Assembly (NCBI RefSeq): GCF_965137335.1
Contig: NZ_CBCRZD010000009.1
Length of the DNA: 64,000 nucleotides
DNA from: Empedobacter stercoris
GTDB lineage: Bacteria; Bacteroidota; Bacteroidia; Flavobacteriales; Weeksellaceae
Strand: one strand, 5' to 3'
The notes under the pieces are model-generated. The model was not told where the DNA came from and made no database searches. It saw only the letters and a list, made by a program, of their open reading frames with translations. Position numbers and translations under genes: made by a program. This document shows, piece after piece, positions 43,102-52,727 of the stretch. Each line of letters opens with the position of its first letter. The stretch's first letter is position 1.

Positions 43102-44018
43102 GTTTACAACTAACTATATTAGGATTTAATTCGGCGTTACCAACTGCTTATACGCATCCTACCGCTCAATTATTAAATATTGCAGAACGCTATTTTTTAA
43201 TTGATTGTGGAGAAGGAACTCAAGTTCAGTTGCGAAAAGCAAAAGCTAAATTTAACCGAATTAATCACATTTTTATATCGCATTTGCATGGCGATCATGT
43301 TTTTGGTTTGATCGGATTAATTTCTACACTTCAATTACTTGGTCGCGATATGCCCTTGCATATTCATGGTCCAAAAGGAATCGAAGAATTTATTACCACA
43401 CAATTACGCTTAACAGAGTCTAACAATTCTTTCGAAATTATTTTTAATGAATTACATACAAAAGAATCTGTTTTGGTATTTGAAGATGATAAAGTCGAAG
43501 TTTTTTCAATTCCTCTTAATCACCGTGTTTACACGAATGGATATCTTTTTCGAGAAAAGCCAAAACCTCGAAAATTGAATATGGATACCATTGAAGAATT
43601 TTCAGAAATCGAGATTTGTGATTATCAAAATTTAAAAAATGGTAGGGATTTTACGTTAGAATCTGGAGAAATCATTCCGAATGATTATTTAACGTTCGAT
43701 GCGCAAAAATCGTTGAGTTATGCCTTTTGTTCTGATACTAAATATAAGCCTGATATTGTTCCTATTATCAAAGAAGTAGACTTGTTGTATCATGAATCAA
43801 CATTCTTACACGAATTGAAAGATTTGGCTATCTATACAGGACATACAACGGCAAAAGAAGCTGGAATGATTGCGAAACAAGCCAATGTAAAAAAATTAAT
43901 TTTAGGCCATTTTTCTAATCGCTACCATGATTATAAACCTTTGTTAATCGAAGCACAACAAGAGTTTCCAAACACAGTTTTACCCGAATTATTGAAAACC
44001 ATCAAAATCGATAGTTAA
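43098..44018 (+). CDS. rnz: ribonuclease Z
   Basis: A 306-residue metallo-beta-lactamase-fold endonuclease that cuts pre-tRNAs at the 3' end. The zinc motif SHLHGDH (His62, His64, Asp66, His67) is followed by LNHRVYTNGYLF, SDTKY (Asp about 213) and LGHFSNRY with the last His, all typical of RNase Z. TTG start at 43098, overlapping the rdgB stop. CCA is not encoded in the tRNA genes seen here, so Rnz is needed for their 3' ends. Confidence 0.95.
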   Translation: MSLQLTILGFNSALPTAYTHPTAQLLNIAERYFLIDCGEGTQVQLRKAKAKFNRINHIFISHLHGDHVFGLIGLISTLQLLGRDMPLHIHGPKGIEEFITTQLRLTESNNSFEIIFNELHTKESVLVFEDDKVEVFSIPLNHRVYTNGYLFREKPKPRKLNMDTIEEFSEIEICDYQNLKNGRDFTLESGEIIPNDYLTFDAQKSLSYAFCSDTKYKPDIVPIIKEVDLLYHESTFLHELKDLAIYTGHTTAKEAGMIAKQANVKKLILGHFSNRYHDYKPLLIEAQQEFPNTVLPELLKTIKIDS

Positions 44019-44024
44019 TAAAAT

Positions 44025-44060
44025 AAAAAGTCCTCAATAAAATAACTATTGAGGACTTTC
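44025..44060. terminator. bidirectional terminator
   Basis: Perfect 13-bp stem AAAGTCCTCAATA / TATTGAGGACTTT between the convergent rnz and sbcC genes. Confidence 0.85.
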
Positions 44061-44061
44061 T

Positions 44062-47000
44062 TTATGAAATAACTTCTATTAAACTACCTTTTTCTTCATC
44101 TTTTGTAATTTGTAAAGCGACTGGAATTCGATCTTTCAACTCATCAACATGTGAAATAATTCCAACAATTCTGTTTTCTTTTTGCAGACTCATCAACGTT
44201 TCAAACACAATATTTACAGCGTCTGCATCTTGTGTTCCAAAACCCTCGTCAATAAAAAAGAAATTCTTATCTGACTTCGCATTCGTTTGTACACTTTCTG
44301 CCAAAGCCAAAGCCAAACTCAATGAAACTTGAAAAGATTGTCCTCCAGAGAGTGTTTTCACACTTCTCGAACGACCTTCATTCAAATAATCTATAATCTC
44401 AAAATCATTGTTGTCATTCATCTGTAAACTCAATTGATTTCTGGTCATTCGATGAAAACGAACATTTGCATTATCACACAGTTGTTTCAAATAAATTGAC
44501 GATACATATTGTACAAAACCCGCAGAATTAAACAAATTTCGCATCGTTTGTAAATTTGTAGCACGCTTCTGCAACTTCTCTAATTCGATTAATAAATCTT
44601 TCTTTTCGGCATAGGATTTTGTCAATCGTTCAATTTCAGTTTTGGTTTTAGTTACAATTTCAGCAGTTTCCTTCAACTGTTTTGTAATTAAATTTAACTG
44701 TTCTTCTTGCGTTTTAAATACCATTTCATCAAAAGAAACTTCAGCTAATTTTTGTTCTAATTCTTGGATAGAACTTCTTAATGTTTCAAATAAAATCCTA
44801 AAATCTTCTAATTCTTTACGGATTTGAACCACATTCAACTGTTGATTTAAAACTTGCTTAACAACTTCTATCGATTGAAGCTGATGAACTTCTAACGCTT
44901 TATCAATTTGATGTTGATGTTGTTTTAATTCTTCATTCAATTCAATAATCTGTTTATCAATCAATTCAATTGATGTTTTTTGAGAAACTAATTTTAGATT
45001 TAAAGTGTTTAAATTTTCTGTAAATTGCTGATAATCATGTTCAACTTTAATGTTCTTAGATTTTAAATCAATTAAATCTTGTTGAACAGTTTCATTAGAT
45101 TGTTGTTGAAAATCATCAAATTTCAAAACTTTTAAATTCAGTTTATTTTGTTTTATTTGAGAAGCTTTTTCTGCTTCCTCTACTCTAAATTTTTCTAAAA
45201 ACTGTTTATATTTCGTCAAATTCTGACGTTCTTTCTCCAAAGATTCACGAAGTTTATCAAGTTCATTATTTTTATCTGTAATGGTTTGTTCCAACAAAAT
45301 AGCAGCTTTCTTTTTTTCTTCAAAAGAGGTTCTATTTTTTGGATCAAAATCTTTCCAATTAAACAAATTCAAATGTTTTTCTTGTTGAATTTTCAACTCA
45401 TTCAAAACCTGATTTTCTTGCGCTATTTGCTTTTCAATAAACTGTTTTTGATCTACAATTTTCTGAACTTCATTTTGCTTTTTTTGCAATGCTTTCACCT
45501 CATCATCCAACTGCGACAACTTGGTATTAACCGCACTTAATTTTGAAGTTACATCATCAACCTCAACTATATTTGGATGTTCCAAAGCTCCACATAACGG
45601 ACAAGCTTCACCATCATGCAAATTATGCGCATAATGAGCCAATTTCTGCTGAACTTCTATGTCATTTTTCTGTTTTTCTAATGATTTTTTGGTTAATTCT
45701 AATTGATCAAAAGTGGAATTAAACCAATTTTCGGACGTAAAAATATCTATATTTTGTTCTTTTAACTGAAATTCGAAACTATTAATTTGTTGATGCTGAC
45801 TTTCAATTTTTAAGTGTTGTTTTTCTATCGATTGATCTAAATTTTGGTGATGAACAAACCAATTTTCTACTTCTATCAATGTTTTCGAATCAATTTTTTT
45901 TGCCGAAAATGTTTTTAATTCTTTTTCGGATAGTTTGATTGATTCTTCTATTTTTTGCTCTCTTTGCTGAACTTCTTCAACTTCTTTTAACCCTTTTGCA
46001 GTTCTTTCTTTTAGTTTTTCAATTTCCTGAGAAAAAGCCAAAATCTGAACAATTAGTTCTAAATCCGATTCCTCTTTTCGCTTTGTTGGCAAAGCTTCGT
46101 AATTCGATTTAATTAAATCAAGTTGAGTTGAAACTTCTTTGATTTGATTTTCGATTAAAGCCAATTGTTTTTGTTGCGCTTCGACAGAATTCGACTTTTC
46201 TACAAGTTGTTTTTCAACTTGATTTTGACGTTCTAAAACTTGATGAAAAGCATTAAAAATCAATTCAAAATGATCCATTTCAACTTTACGTTGATCCATT
46301 TCAACTTTTTGAGCAGTAACTTTTTCGAAATCAATTTTCTTTTGTTTCAAATTCTCAAAATCTAATTTCAATACTTTCAGACGTTGAAACGATTCATTGA
46401 TATGATGATATTCTTCCTGAACTTGATTGTTTAAATTCGTTTGTTCGATTAAATTTTGTTCAAGTTCTTTTATTTTTTCTTCCGAAATTTCCTCAAAACC
46501 TGATAATTTTCCTTCTAATTGATTGAGATTCGTTAAATTTTTGGCATTTAATGTCGAAACTTTGTCCTGTAAATCATAACGATGAAGACCAAAAATTTCT
46601 TTCATCATTTGAGTACGATCTTTTGCGCCCAATTCGATAAATTCCTTGAATTGTCCTTGCGGAATAATAATTGTACGTTTAAAATTTTCGTAACTCAAAC
46701 CAATTATTTCTTCAGCTTTCGAATGGTTTAGAGGAATCCATTCTCCCTCTTTATGTTCGTAAAAAACAACTGTCGGTGATTTAACATCTTCAAAACGTTT
46801 CGAATTTCGTTTGAATTCTCTTGTTGCTCTGAATAATTTTTGTTCGAAATTATAGAAATCAAACTCGATATAAGCCAAATTCGATTTCAGGTTCATCATA
46901 TTGTATGCGCGTTTATCTTTAGAGTTTAAACGTTCTGTTTCGCCATACAACACATACATAATCGCCTCTAAAATAGACGATTTTCCAGAACCAACATTCC

Positions 47001-47103
47001 CGAATATTCCGAATAATCCTGCTTCAGTCAAATTAGAAAAATCAATCGTTTGACGTTCTTGATAGGAATAAAGTCCTTCTATGGTTAATTTTACTGGAAT
47101 CAT
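44062..47103 (-). CDS. sbcC: DNA double-strand break processing ATPase SbcC
   Basis: A 1013-residue Rad50-like ATPase that works with SbcD to open hairpins and trim blocked DNA ends. It has Walker A GNVGSGKSS (35-43), a long coiled coil on both sides (about 190-480 and 520-850), the zinc hook CPLCG near residue 500, the signature LSGGQSFQVSLSLALAL near 925, and Walker B FFFIDEGFGTQD near 960. Downstream of sbcD with a 76-base gap, which holds a short GATTAAGGATAAGGATAAG microrepeat. Confidence 0.95.
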   Translation of the reverse strand: MIPVKLTIEGLYSYQERQTIDFSNLTEAGLFGIFGNVGSGKSSILEAIMYVLYGETERLNSKDKRAYNMMNLKSNLAYIEFDFYNFEQKLFRATREFKRNSKRFEDVKSPTVVFYEHKEGEWIPLNHSKAEEIIGLSYENFKRTIIIPQGQFKEFIELGAKDRTQMMKEIFGLHRYDLQDKVSTLNAKNLTNLNQLEGKLSGFEEISEEKIKELEQNLIEQTNLNNQVQEEYHHINESFQRLKVLKLDFENLKQKKIDFEKVTAQKVEMDQRKVEMDHFELIFNAFHQVLERQNQVEKQLVEKSNSVEAQQKQLALIENQIKEVSTQLDLIKSNYEALPTKRKEESDLELIVQILAFSQEIEKLKERTAKGLKEVEEVQQREQKIEESIKLSEKELKTFSAKKIDSKTLIEVENWFVHHQNLDQSIEKQHLKIESQHQQINSFEFQLKEQNIDIFTSENWFNSTFDQLELTKKSLEKQKNDIEVQQKLAHYAHNLHDGEACPLCGALEHPNIVEVDDVTSKLSAVNTKLSQLDDEVKALQKKQNEVQKIVDQKQFIEKQIAQENQVLNELKIQQEKHLNLFNWKDFDPKNRTSFEEKKKAAILLEQTITDKNNELDKLRESLEKERQNLTKYKQFLEKFRVEEAEKASQIKQNKLNLKVLKFDDFQQQSNETVQQDLIDLKSKNIKVEHDYQQFTENLNTLNLKLVSQKTSIELIDKQIIELNEELKQHQHQIDKALEVHQLQSIEVVKQVLNQQLNVVQIRKELEDFRILFETLRSSIQELEQKLAEVSFDEMVFKTQEEQLNLITKQLKETAEIVTKTKTEIERLTKSYAEKKDLLIELEKLQKRATNLQTMRNLFNSAGFVQYVSSIYLKQLCDNANVRFHRMTRNQLSLQMNDNNDFEIIDYLNEGRSRSVKTLSGGQSFQVSLSLALALAESVQTNAKSDKNFFFIDEGFGTQDADAVNIVFETLMSLQKENRIVGIISHVDELKDRIPVALQITKDEEKGSLIEVIS

Positions 47104-47179
47104 TTTTTATGTTTAAGATTGAGATTAAGGATAAGGATAAGATTTCTTGATATTATAATATAACTTCAGCAAATTCAAT

Positions 47180-48388
47180 TTAACTATTCAAAATTTCATT
47201 AAACAAGTCTTTCATTTCGTCGTTTGGTTCTTGGTTGCCATTCTTCGATTTAAAATAATCAACAAACAATTCTTTTATATCTTTTGTTTGATCTGCAAAT
47301 TTATATTCAACCGTTTCTATGGCTTGATTTTTCACTTTTGGAATCAAATGAATAATTCCACTATGGGATTGATAAATCAATTTTCGGTCTTCTGCTTTCA
47401 GAAACGTATCACTTTCTAAGGTTAATTCTACCAACGCATTTTGATGATTGTTTAACCATTCAACCGCATTATTTACCTCATCAAACGTTTTACGAATAAG
47501 CGGTTTTCCGTTTTTTAATTCAATTTGATGATACGAAACATTTTCATTTGGTTGTGCTTCGATAATCGAAACATATTTCGTTTGTCCAGCTTCCGAAAAA
47601 CTATAGCACAATGGCGAAGAACTGTAAATGACAGGTTTTTCTCGTGTTCCGATATTCTTAAAACCGTGCAAATGCCCCAAAGCTGTATATTGAATTTGAG
47701 GTGGAATTGCTTCAGAAAAAATCATATCAGCATTACCAATTTTAATTGGTTTTTCACCTTCAGGTTCCTCTAAAATTTCAGCACCTCTTTGGTTCATATA
47801 CAAATGCGCCATCAATAAATTGACTCCATTTTTATCGCAATGATTATCTGCAATCGTTTTCCAATTAATTGCTAAAATTTCATTTAATGCATCTTCTTTG
47901 TTTTCACCCAAATATTGTTTCAGACGAATTTCATTCGCATAAGGTGTATGTAAAATTCGAACAGGAAAATCATAATTATTTAATTTCAATTCAATCATTC
48001 CTTCGATAGATTTAGAAATTTTAAAATCATTTAGTTCAAATTCCTGAACTTTCGCGTTGGGATGACCTATCAAAATAATTCCACATTCACGTGCCAAAGG
48101 ATCTGGAGCGTCTATTAAATTTGGCGAATCGTGATTTCCAGAAATCGCTACGACAGGACGTTTTCCATTATTCGAAAGTCTTTTTAACGTTTTATAAAAT
48201 AATTCTACAGCTTCTACACTTGGATTAAAATTATCGAATAAATCACCTGCAATTAAGACAAGATCTACCTGTTCTTGCTCTGCAATTTCGACAATCTCAT
48301 TCATCACTAAAATTTGTTCTTCTAAACGTGAAAAACTATCTAATTTTTTACCCAAATGCCAATCGGCTGTATGTAGAATTCTCATCAT
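47180..48388 (-). CDS. sbcD: exonuclease subunit SbcD
   Basis: A 402-residue Mre11-like nuclease subunit. Phosphoesterase motifs are ILHTADWHLG (Asp9, His11), LVLIAGDLFDN (about 43-53), ISGNHDSP (about 84-91) and LGHLHGF (about 243-249). The start ATG at 48388 shares its A with the TAA of the small upstream frame (TAATG), which points to translational coupling. Confidence 0.95.
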   Translation of the reverse strand: MMRILHTADWHLGKKLDSFSRLEEQILVMNEIVEIAEQEQVDLVLIAGDLFDNFNPSVEAVELFYKTLKRLSNNGKRPVVAISGNHDSPNLIDAPDPLARECGIILIGHPNAKVQEFELNDFKISKSIEGMIELKLNNYDFPVRILHTPYANEIRLKQYLGENKEDALNEILAINWKTIADNHCDKNGVNLLMAHLYMNQRGAEILEEPEGEKPIKIGNADMIFSEAIPPQIQYTALGHLHGFKNIGTREKPVIYSSSPLCYSFSEAGQTKYVSIIEAQPNENVSYHQIELKNGKPLIRKTFDEVNNAVEWLNNHQNALVELTLESDTFLKAEDRKLIYQSHSGIIHLIPKVKNQAIETVEYKFADQTKDIKELFVDYFKSKNGNQEPNDEMKDLFNEILNS

Positions 48389-48545
48389 TATTCTTCCTTT
48401 TCTGGTTTCGTTTTATCGTTAAATTGTTGATTAATTTCTTTTAGTCGAGCTTTACGTTCAGCTTCGGCATCTTGTACTTTTCGTTTTTTTTGGTCTAATT
48501 TTTTTTTTTATGTGCTTTTTTATTGGCATCTGTATTTCGACTCAT
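48388..48545 (-). pseudogene. small basic protein gene upstream of sbcD, frameshifted in an A11 tract
   Basis: Starts with ATG at 48545 (MSRNTDANKKAHKKK) and runs into an A11 tract (48509-48519 on the plus strand as T11), after which TAG follows at once. With one more A the frame stays open (LDQKKRKVQDAEAERKARLKEINQQF) for 52 residues in all and ends in a TAA that overlaps the sbcD start. The clean continuation and the coupled stop show that this is a real gene with a one-base deletion, a sequencing error in a homopolymer, or a gene read by transcriptional slippage. It is a Lys/Glu-rich helical protein; I do not recognise its family. Confidence 0.6.
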
Positions 48546-48699
48546 ATTATTTTGTTCTAAAATTATACTTTATCTACGACAAAATATGTCGCAAAGTTAA
48601 TTGAAATCTGAAAGAATTGTCAATCATTTATTCAATTAAGTTAGAATTATTAACTTGGTTGGAAAGTAATCGAATTTATTAATTTTAAAACATTTAGTA

Positions 48700-48834
48700 A
48701 TGGGAAAAGGCAATAAAAAATCGAGAAGAGGAAAAATTGTAAATGGCTCTTATGGTGTAAAACGTCCGAGACATAAGTATTCTTATGAGGAAGATATAGT
48801 TGAAGAAAAAACTACCCAAAAAGCTAAAAAGTAA
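48700..48834 (+). CDS. 30S ribosomal protein bTHX
   Basis: A 44-residue basic protein starting MGKGNKKSRRGKIVNGSYGVKRPR, which matches the bTHX family (Thermus Thx and its Bacteroidota relatives). bTHX sits at the top of the 30S head and stabilises 16S rRNA. The C-terminal 20 residues (YSYEEDIVEEKTTQKAKK) are an extension beyond the core. A strong terminator follows after six bases. Confidence 0.85.
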   Translation: MGKGNKKSRRGKIVNGSYGVKRPRHKYSYEEDIVEEKTTQKAKK

Positions 48835-48840
48835 TTTTTG

Positions 48841-48876
48841 AAGCTGAAAATCAATCATGATTTTCAGCTTTTTTTA
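48841..48876 (+). terminator. terminator of the bTHX gene
   Basis: Perfect 13-bp stem AAGCTGAAAATCA / TGATTTTCAGCTT with a four-base loop and a T-run. Confidence 0.9.
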
Positions 48877-48990
48877 TGGGATAATTCGATTTCAGAATTC
48901 ATATAATTTATAGAATATATTGAGGTAAACTTCTTTTTTAAATGATTATGTTTTAGCTTTGAAGCCTTATAATTGGTAGGTTTAGGTAGT

Positions 48991-49233
48991 ATGAGACATA
49001 ATGATTTGGAAATTAACCGTTTGATTGAACGATTAGAATCTTTAGGAATTTTGGTCGAAAAAGTTGAAAGTTCTGGTTTTGGTAGTATGTTGAATTTTGA
49101 GATGACGTATCAACTTCCAAATGAAGATATTTCACAGAGCATTCACTTCAGAAGATATGATATTCAAGATGTTTTTTTACATTTTAAGAATACTGCTAAC
49201 CAAAAAGGAAAATTACTTTTTGTTGATTTATAA
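48991..49233 (+). CDS. hypothetical protein, 80 residues
   Basis: A small cytosolic protein that I do not recognise. Start chosen at ATG 48991 (MRHNDLEINRL); a TTG six codons upstream is less likely. It begins with an amphipathic helix (RLIERLESLGILVEKVESSG) and continues with beta-type sequence. It is a single gene ending at a strong terminator shared with lptB. Confidence 0.5.
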   Translation: MRHNDLEINRLIERLESLGILVEKVESSGFGSMLNFEMTYQLPNEDISQSIHFRRYDIQDVFLHFKNTANQKGKLLFVDL

Positions 49234-49234
49234 A

Positions 49235-49266
49235 AAAAGCTGTCTTCCTTTTGGAGACAGCTTTTA
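49235..49266. terminator. bidirectional terminator
   Basis: Perfect 11-bp stem AAAAGCTGTCT / AGACAGCTTTT with A/T runs, between the 80-residue gene and lptB. Confidence 0.85.
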
Positions 49267-49283
49267 AAATACTATATTGTAAA

Positions 49284-50018
49284 TTATATCTGTTGATACA
49301 TAAAGTTTTCACCAAGATAAACACGACGAACATCTTCGTCATTTGCTAATTCTTCTGGCGAACCTTCTTTTAGGATTTTACCTTCGAACATGATATAGGT
49401 TTTATCAGTAATTGCTAATGTTTGCGAGACATTGTGGTCAGTAATTAAAATTCCAATATTCTTTTCTTTCAATGAACGGACAATCTTCTGAATATCCTCT
49501 ACTGCAATAGGGTCCACTCCAGCAAAAGGTTCATCTAACAAGATAAAATTTGGTTCTGTCGCCAAACAACGTGCAATTTCGCAACGACGACGCTCACCTC
49601 CAGAAAGTAAATCTCCACGGTTTTTACGCACGTGTTCTAACGAAAACTCTTCAATCAGCGCATCGGTACGCATTTGTTGTTCTTTTTTCGAATGTTTAGT
49701 GAATTGTAAAACGGATTTGATGTTGTCTTCTACAGAAAGTTTACGAAAAACAGATGCCTCTTGCGCTAAATATCCAATTCCTTTCTGTGCACGTCTGTAC
49801 ATTGCATCGCTTGTAATATCTTGTTTATCTAAAAAAACTTTTCCTTGCGTGGCTTTTACTAAACCAACAATCATATAAAAAGAAGTGGTCTTACCAGCAC
49901 CATTTGGTCCTAATAATCCAATAATTTCTCCTTGTTCTACTTGAAAAGACACATTTTTCACAACGTGTTTTTTACCGTAATCTTTTACTAAATTCTGACC
50001 TTTTAATACAATTCCCAT
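49284..50018 (-). CDS. lptB: LPS export ABC transporter ATPase LptB
   Basis: A 244-residue cytosolic ATPase of the LptB2FG complex, which extracts lipopolysaccharide from the inner membrane. Walker A GPNGAGKT (37-44), the Q-loop region YLAQEASVFRKLSVEDNI (LptB-type), signature LSGGERRRCEIARC (about 139-152), Walker B FILLDEPFAGVDPIAVEDIQ and ITDHNVSQTL are all as in LptB. It follows the cystathionine beta-synthase gene by 24 bases, so the two are probably cotranscribed. Confidence 0.95.
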   Translation of the reverse strand: MGIVLKGQNLVKDYGKKHVVKNVSFQVEQGEIIGLLGPNGAGKTTSFYMIVGLVKATQGKVFLDKQDITSDAMYRRAQKGIGYLAQEASVFRKLSVEDNIKSVLQFTKHSKKEQQMRTDALIEEFSLEHVRKNRGDLLSGGERRRCEIARCLATEPNFILLDEPFAGVDPIAVEDIQKIVRSLKEKNIGILITDHNVSQTLAITDKTYIMFEGKILKEGSPEELANDEDVRRVYLGENFMYQQI

Positions 50019-50042
50019 ATCACTTCAAAGATAGGATTTTTG

Positions 50043-51404
50043 TTATTTAATCGAGTTAATAATATCATATTTTGTGATGATATGATATTTCCCATTTTCT
50101 AATTCTATTAAAACCGCTTGATTATCCTTAGTAATTAACTTCGAAACTTCTTCGATAGATGTTCCAGCTTTTACAATAGGGTAAGGTTCTCCCATGATTT
50201 CGTGAATAGGTTTTTCAGCAACATTTCTATCTTCTAAAAATGCTTGAAACAAATCTGATTCGTCCAAAGATCCAACAATTCCATTCACATCCATTACAGG
50301 AATTTGAGAAATTTTGAAACGACGCATACGATCAATTGCATGAGATGCCAATTCTTCTGTACGAACTGTTACCAATGGTTTATCGACATGTTCTTTAATT
50401 AAATCTACAGCAGTTTTAATCTCTTCATCGAAATATCCTCTATCACGCATCCAATCATCATTAAAGATTTTTCCAACATAACGAGAACCTGAATCATGGA
50501 ATAATACAACAACAACGTCATCTGGTCCGAATTCGTCTTTCATTTGTAACAATCCTTTAATTGCAGACCCCGAAGACATTCCGACAAACAAACCTTCTTC
50601 TAAAGCTAAACGACGCGTATAAACCGCCGCATCTTTATCTGTCACTTTTGTAAATCCATCAATAATATCAAAATCAACATTTTCTGGTAAAATATCTTCA
50701 CCAATTCCTTCTGTTACATAAGAATACACTTCATTTTCATCGAAAACTCCAGTTTCTTTGTATTTTTTGAAAACTGACCCATAGGTATCAACTCCCCAAA
50801 TTTTGATGTTTGGATTTTTTTCTTTTAAATATTTTCCTACTCCAGAAATTGTACCTCCAGTTCCTACTCCTACAATAAAATGCGTAACCTTTCCTTCTGT
50901 TTGTTCCCAAATTTCTGGTCCAGTTTGCTCATAATTTGCTTGTGTATTCGATGGATTATCGTACTGATTGACATACCAACCATTTGGTGTTTCTTTTGCC
51001 AAGCGTTTCGAAACAGAATAATAAGAACGTGGATCATCTGGCTCGACATCCGTAGGACAAACCACAACTTTTGCACCAACAGCGCGCAAAATATCCATTT
51101 TCTCTTTTGATTGTTTGTCTGTAATCACACAAATTAATTTATAACCTTTGATTACTGCAGCCAATGCCAATCCCATTCCAGTATTACCAGAAGTTCCTTC
51201 GATAATAGTTCCTCCAGGAAGCAAACGACCGTCTTTCTCTGCATCTTCTACCATTTTCAATGCCATACGATCTTTACATGAATGACCTGGATTGAAATAT
51301 TCAACCTTTGCTAAAACAGTACATGGTAAATCTTTTGTTATCTTATTAATTTTAACCAAAGGCGTGTTTCCTATGGTTTCTAAAATATTATTTGCGTATT
51401 TCAT
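50043..51404 (-). CDS. cystathionine beta-synthase-type PLP enzyme with CBS pair
   Basis: A 453-residue cytosolic enzyme of PLP fold type II. The PLP lysine is Lys44 in HSCKDRMA, the substrate loop is TSGNTG (71-76) and the phosphate-binding loop is GVGTGGTISG (about 175-184). The C-terminal part (about 340-453) is a tandem CBS-domain pair (SQIPVMDVNGIVGSLDESDLF, then KDNQAVLIELENGKYHIITKYDI). This fits cystathionine beta-synthase (Ser + homocysteine), though the Bacteroidota proteins of this layout could also make Cys from O-acetylserine. Upstream of lptB. Confidence 0.88.
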   Translation of the reverse strand: MKYANNILETIGNTPLVKINKITKDLPCTVLAKVEYFNPGHSCKDRMALKMVEDAEKDGRLLPGGTIIEGTSGNTGMGLALAAVIKGYKLICVITDKQSKEKMDILRAVGAKVVVCPTDVEPDDPRSYYSVSKRLAKETPNGWYVNQYDNPSNTQANYEQTGPEIWEQTEGKVTHFIVGVGTGGTISGVGKYLKEKNPNIKIWGVDTYGSVFKKYKETGVFDENEVYSYVTEGIGEDILPENVDFDIIDGFTKVTDKDAAVYTRRLALEEGLFVGMSSGSAIKGLLQMKDEFGPDDVVVVLFHDSGSRYVGKIFNDDWMRDRGYFDEEIKTAVDLIKEHVDKPLVTVRTEELASHAIDRMRRFKISQIPVMDVNGIVGSLDESDLFQAFLEDRNVAEKPIHEIMGEPYPIVKAGTSIEEVSKLITKDNQAVLIELENGKYHIITKYDIINSIK

Positions 51405-51438
51405 TTTTTTTCTGATTTTAAAATTAAATGGTTAATTT

Positions 51439-52668
51439 TTATCTAAAATTAATTGCTTTAGCCGGAGTAATTTTAGATATCATGTACGAAGGCAAAAGTA
51501 ATACAATTGCACAAACTAATAAAGCTCCAGCATTTAATAATATAATTGTTCCAAAATCTAAATAGACTGGAGCAGTCGATAAATAATAATTTTCTGCAGG
51601 AAGTTGGATGATTTCGAAATGTTTTTGAGCTAACAACAAACCAAGCCCTATTACATTACCAGCAATCAATCCAGGTAACATAATAAATAAAGCGTAATTA
51701 ATGAATAACTTTCGGATACGCCAATTGGTTGCTCCAAATGCTTTTAAAATTCCTATCGAATGTGTTCGTTCTAATATTAAAATCAATAAAACCATCACCA
51801 TATTGATGACAACAACAAAAAGCATAATAAAGACAATAATGACAATATTCTTATCAAAAATGGTGATCCAATCGTTAATCTGAGCAAAAGAAGCAGTTGC
51901 CGATTCTGCATACAAGTTATATGGTATTTTCGCTTGAACTAATTTTGCAACAGGATCAATATTTTCTACATCGTTCACAAATAACTCAAAACCACCAACA
52001 GTTGCCGAATCCCAACGATTCAGGCGCTGTACATGCTTGATATCTCCAAACATGATTTGATCATCAAAATTTTTGATATCTGTTTTAAACAATCCAGAAA
52101 TGGTAAATCGACGATAAATTGGTTTTGTATCTTCTTGAATGAAATACATCACAAACGAACTGTCAATATCCAATTTCATTTCATCTGCAATCTTTTCTGA
52201 TAATAAAACCTCATCCATAATCGAATCTTTATTGATTCGAGGAAAGTGTCCTTTTACCAAAAATTTTTCGAACCGAACCGAATCAAAGTCTGTTCCAACT
52301 CCCTTAAAAACAACTCCACTAAAGTTTTCTTTGGTGCGAATCACACCACTTTTATTCGCAATTGCTTGTACATGTTCAATCGCTGGAATGGATTTGAAGG
52401 TTGGATAAAAAGTTTGATTAATCGTTAACGAATCCGAATTTAACGAGGTATTGCTATTGTAATTTCTAATGGTAATATGCCCATTAAAATCAGCCAACTT
52501 TTCTTTAATTGCCTTCCTTGCACCAACACCAGTGGAAATCGTCACCAAAGAAACGATTAAACCTAATGCTACGGCAATTTGACCTACACGAATAATGATA
52601 CTCGATAAGTTATTTTTAGTATTTTTACCAAGCGCAATTTTTTTTGAAAACCACCAAGAAAAACTCAA
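51439..52668 (-). CDS. LolE-like ABC transporter permease
   Basis: A 409-residue inner-membrane protein with one N-terminal helix (about 25-48), a periplasmic MacB-like domain (about 60-265) and three C-terminal helices (about 275-400) of the FtsX type, including ILERTHSIGILKAFGATNWRIRKLF. This matches LolC/LolE-like permeases for lipoprotein release. No ATPase partner lies next to it; a LolD elsewhere is expected. It precedes the cystathionine beta-synthase gene by 34 bases and is divergent from namZ. Confidence 0.88.
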   Translation of the reverse strand: MSFSWWFSKKIALGKNTKNNLSSIIIRVGQIAVALGLIVSLVTISTGVGARKAIKEKLADFNGHITIRNYNSNTSLNSDSLTINQTFYPTFKSIPAIEHVQAIANKSGVIRTKENFSGVVFKGVGTDFDSVRFEKFLVKGHFPRINKDSIMDEVLLSEKIADEMKLDIDSSFVMYFIQEDTKPIYRRFTISGLFKTDIKNFDDQIMFGDIKHVQRLNRWDSATVGGFELFVNDVENIDPVAKLVQAKIPYNLYAESATASFAQINDWITIFDKNIVIIVFIMLFVVVINMVMVLLILILERTHSIGILKAFGATNWRIRKLFINYALFIMLPGLIAGNVIGLGLLLAQKHFEIIQLPAENYYLSTAPVYLDFGTIILLNAGALLVCAIVLLLPSYMISKITPAKAINFR

Positions 52669-52727
52669 ATTATATATTTTTTTAAGATTAAAACTAACTT
52701 TAGGCTTTATCTTTCGCCTAAATTCAA

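Noticed and set aside
47104..47179. GATAAGGATAAG microrepeat between sbcD and sbcC
   Set aside because: Only about three short units, too few to treat as a functional repeat.
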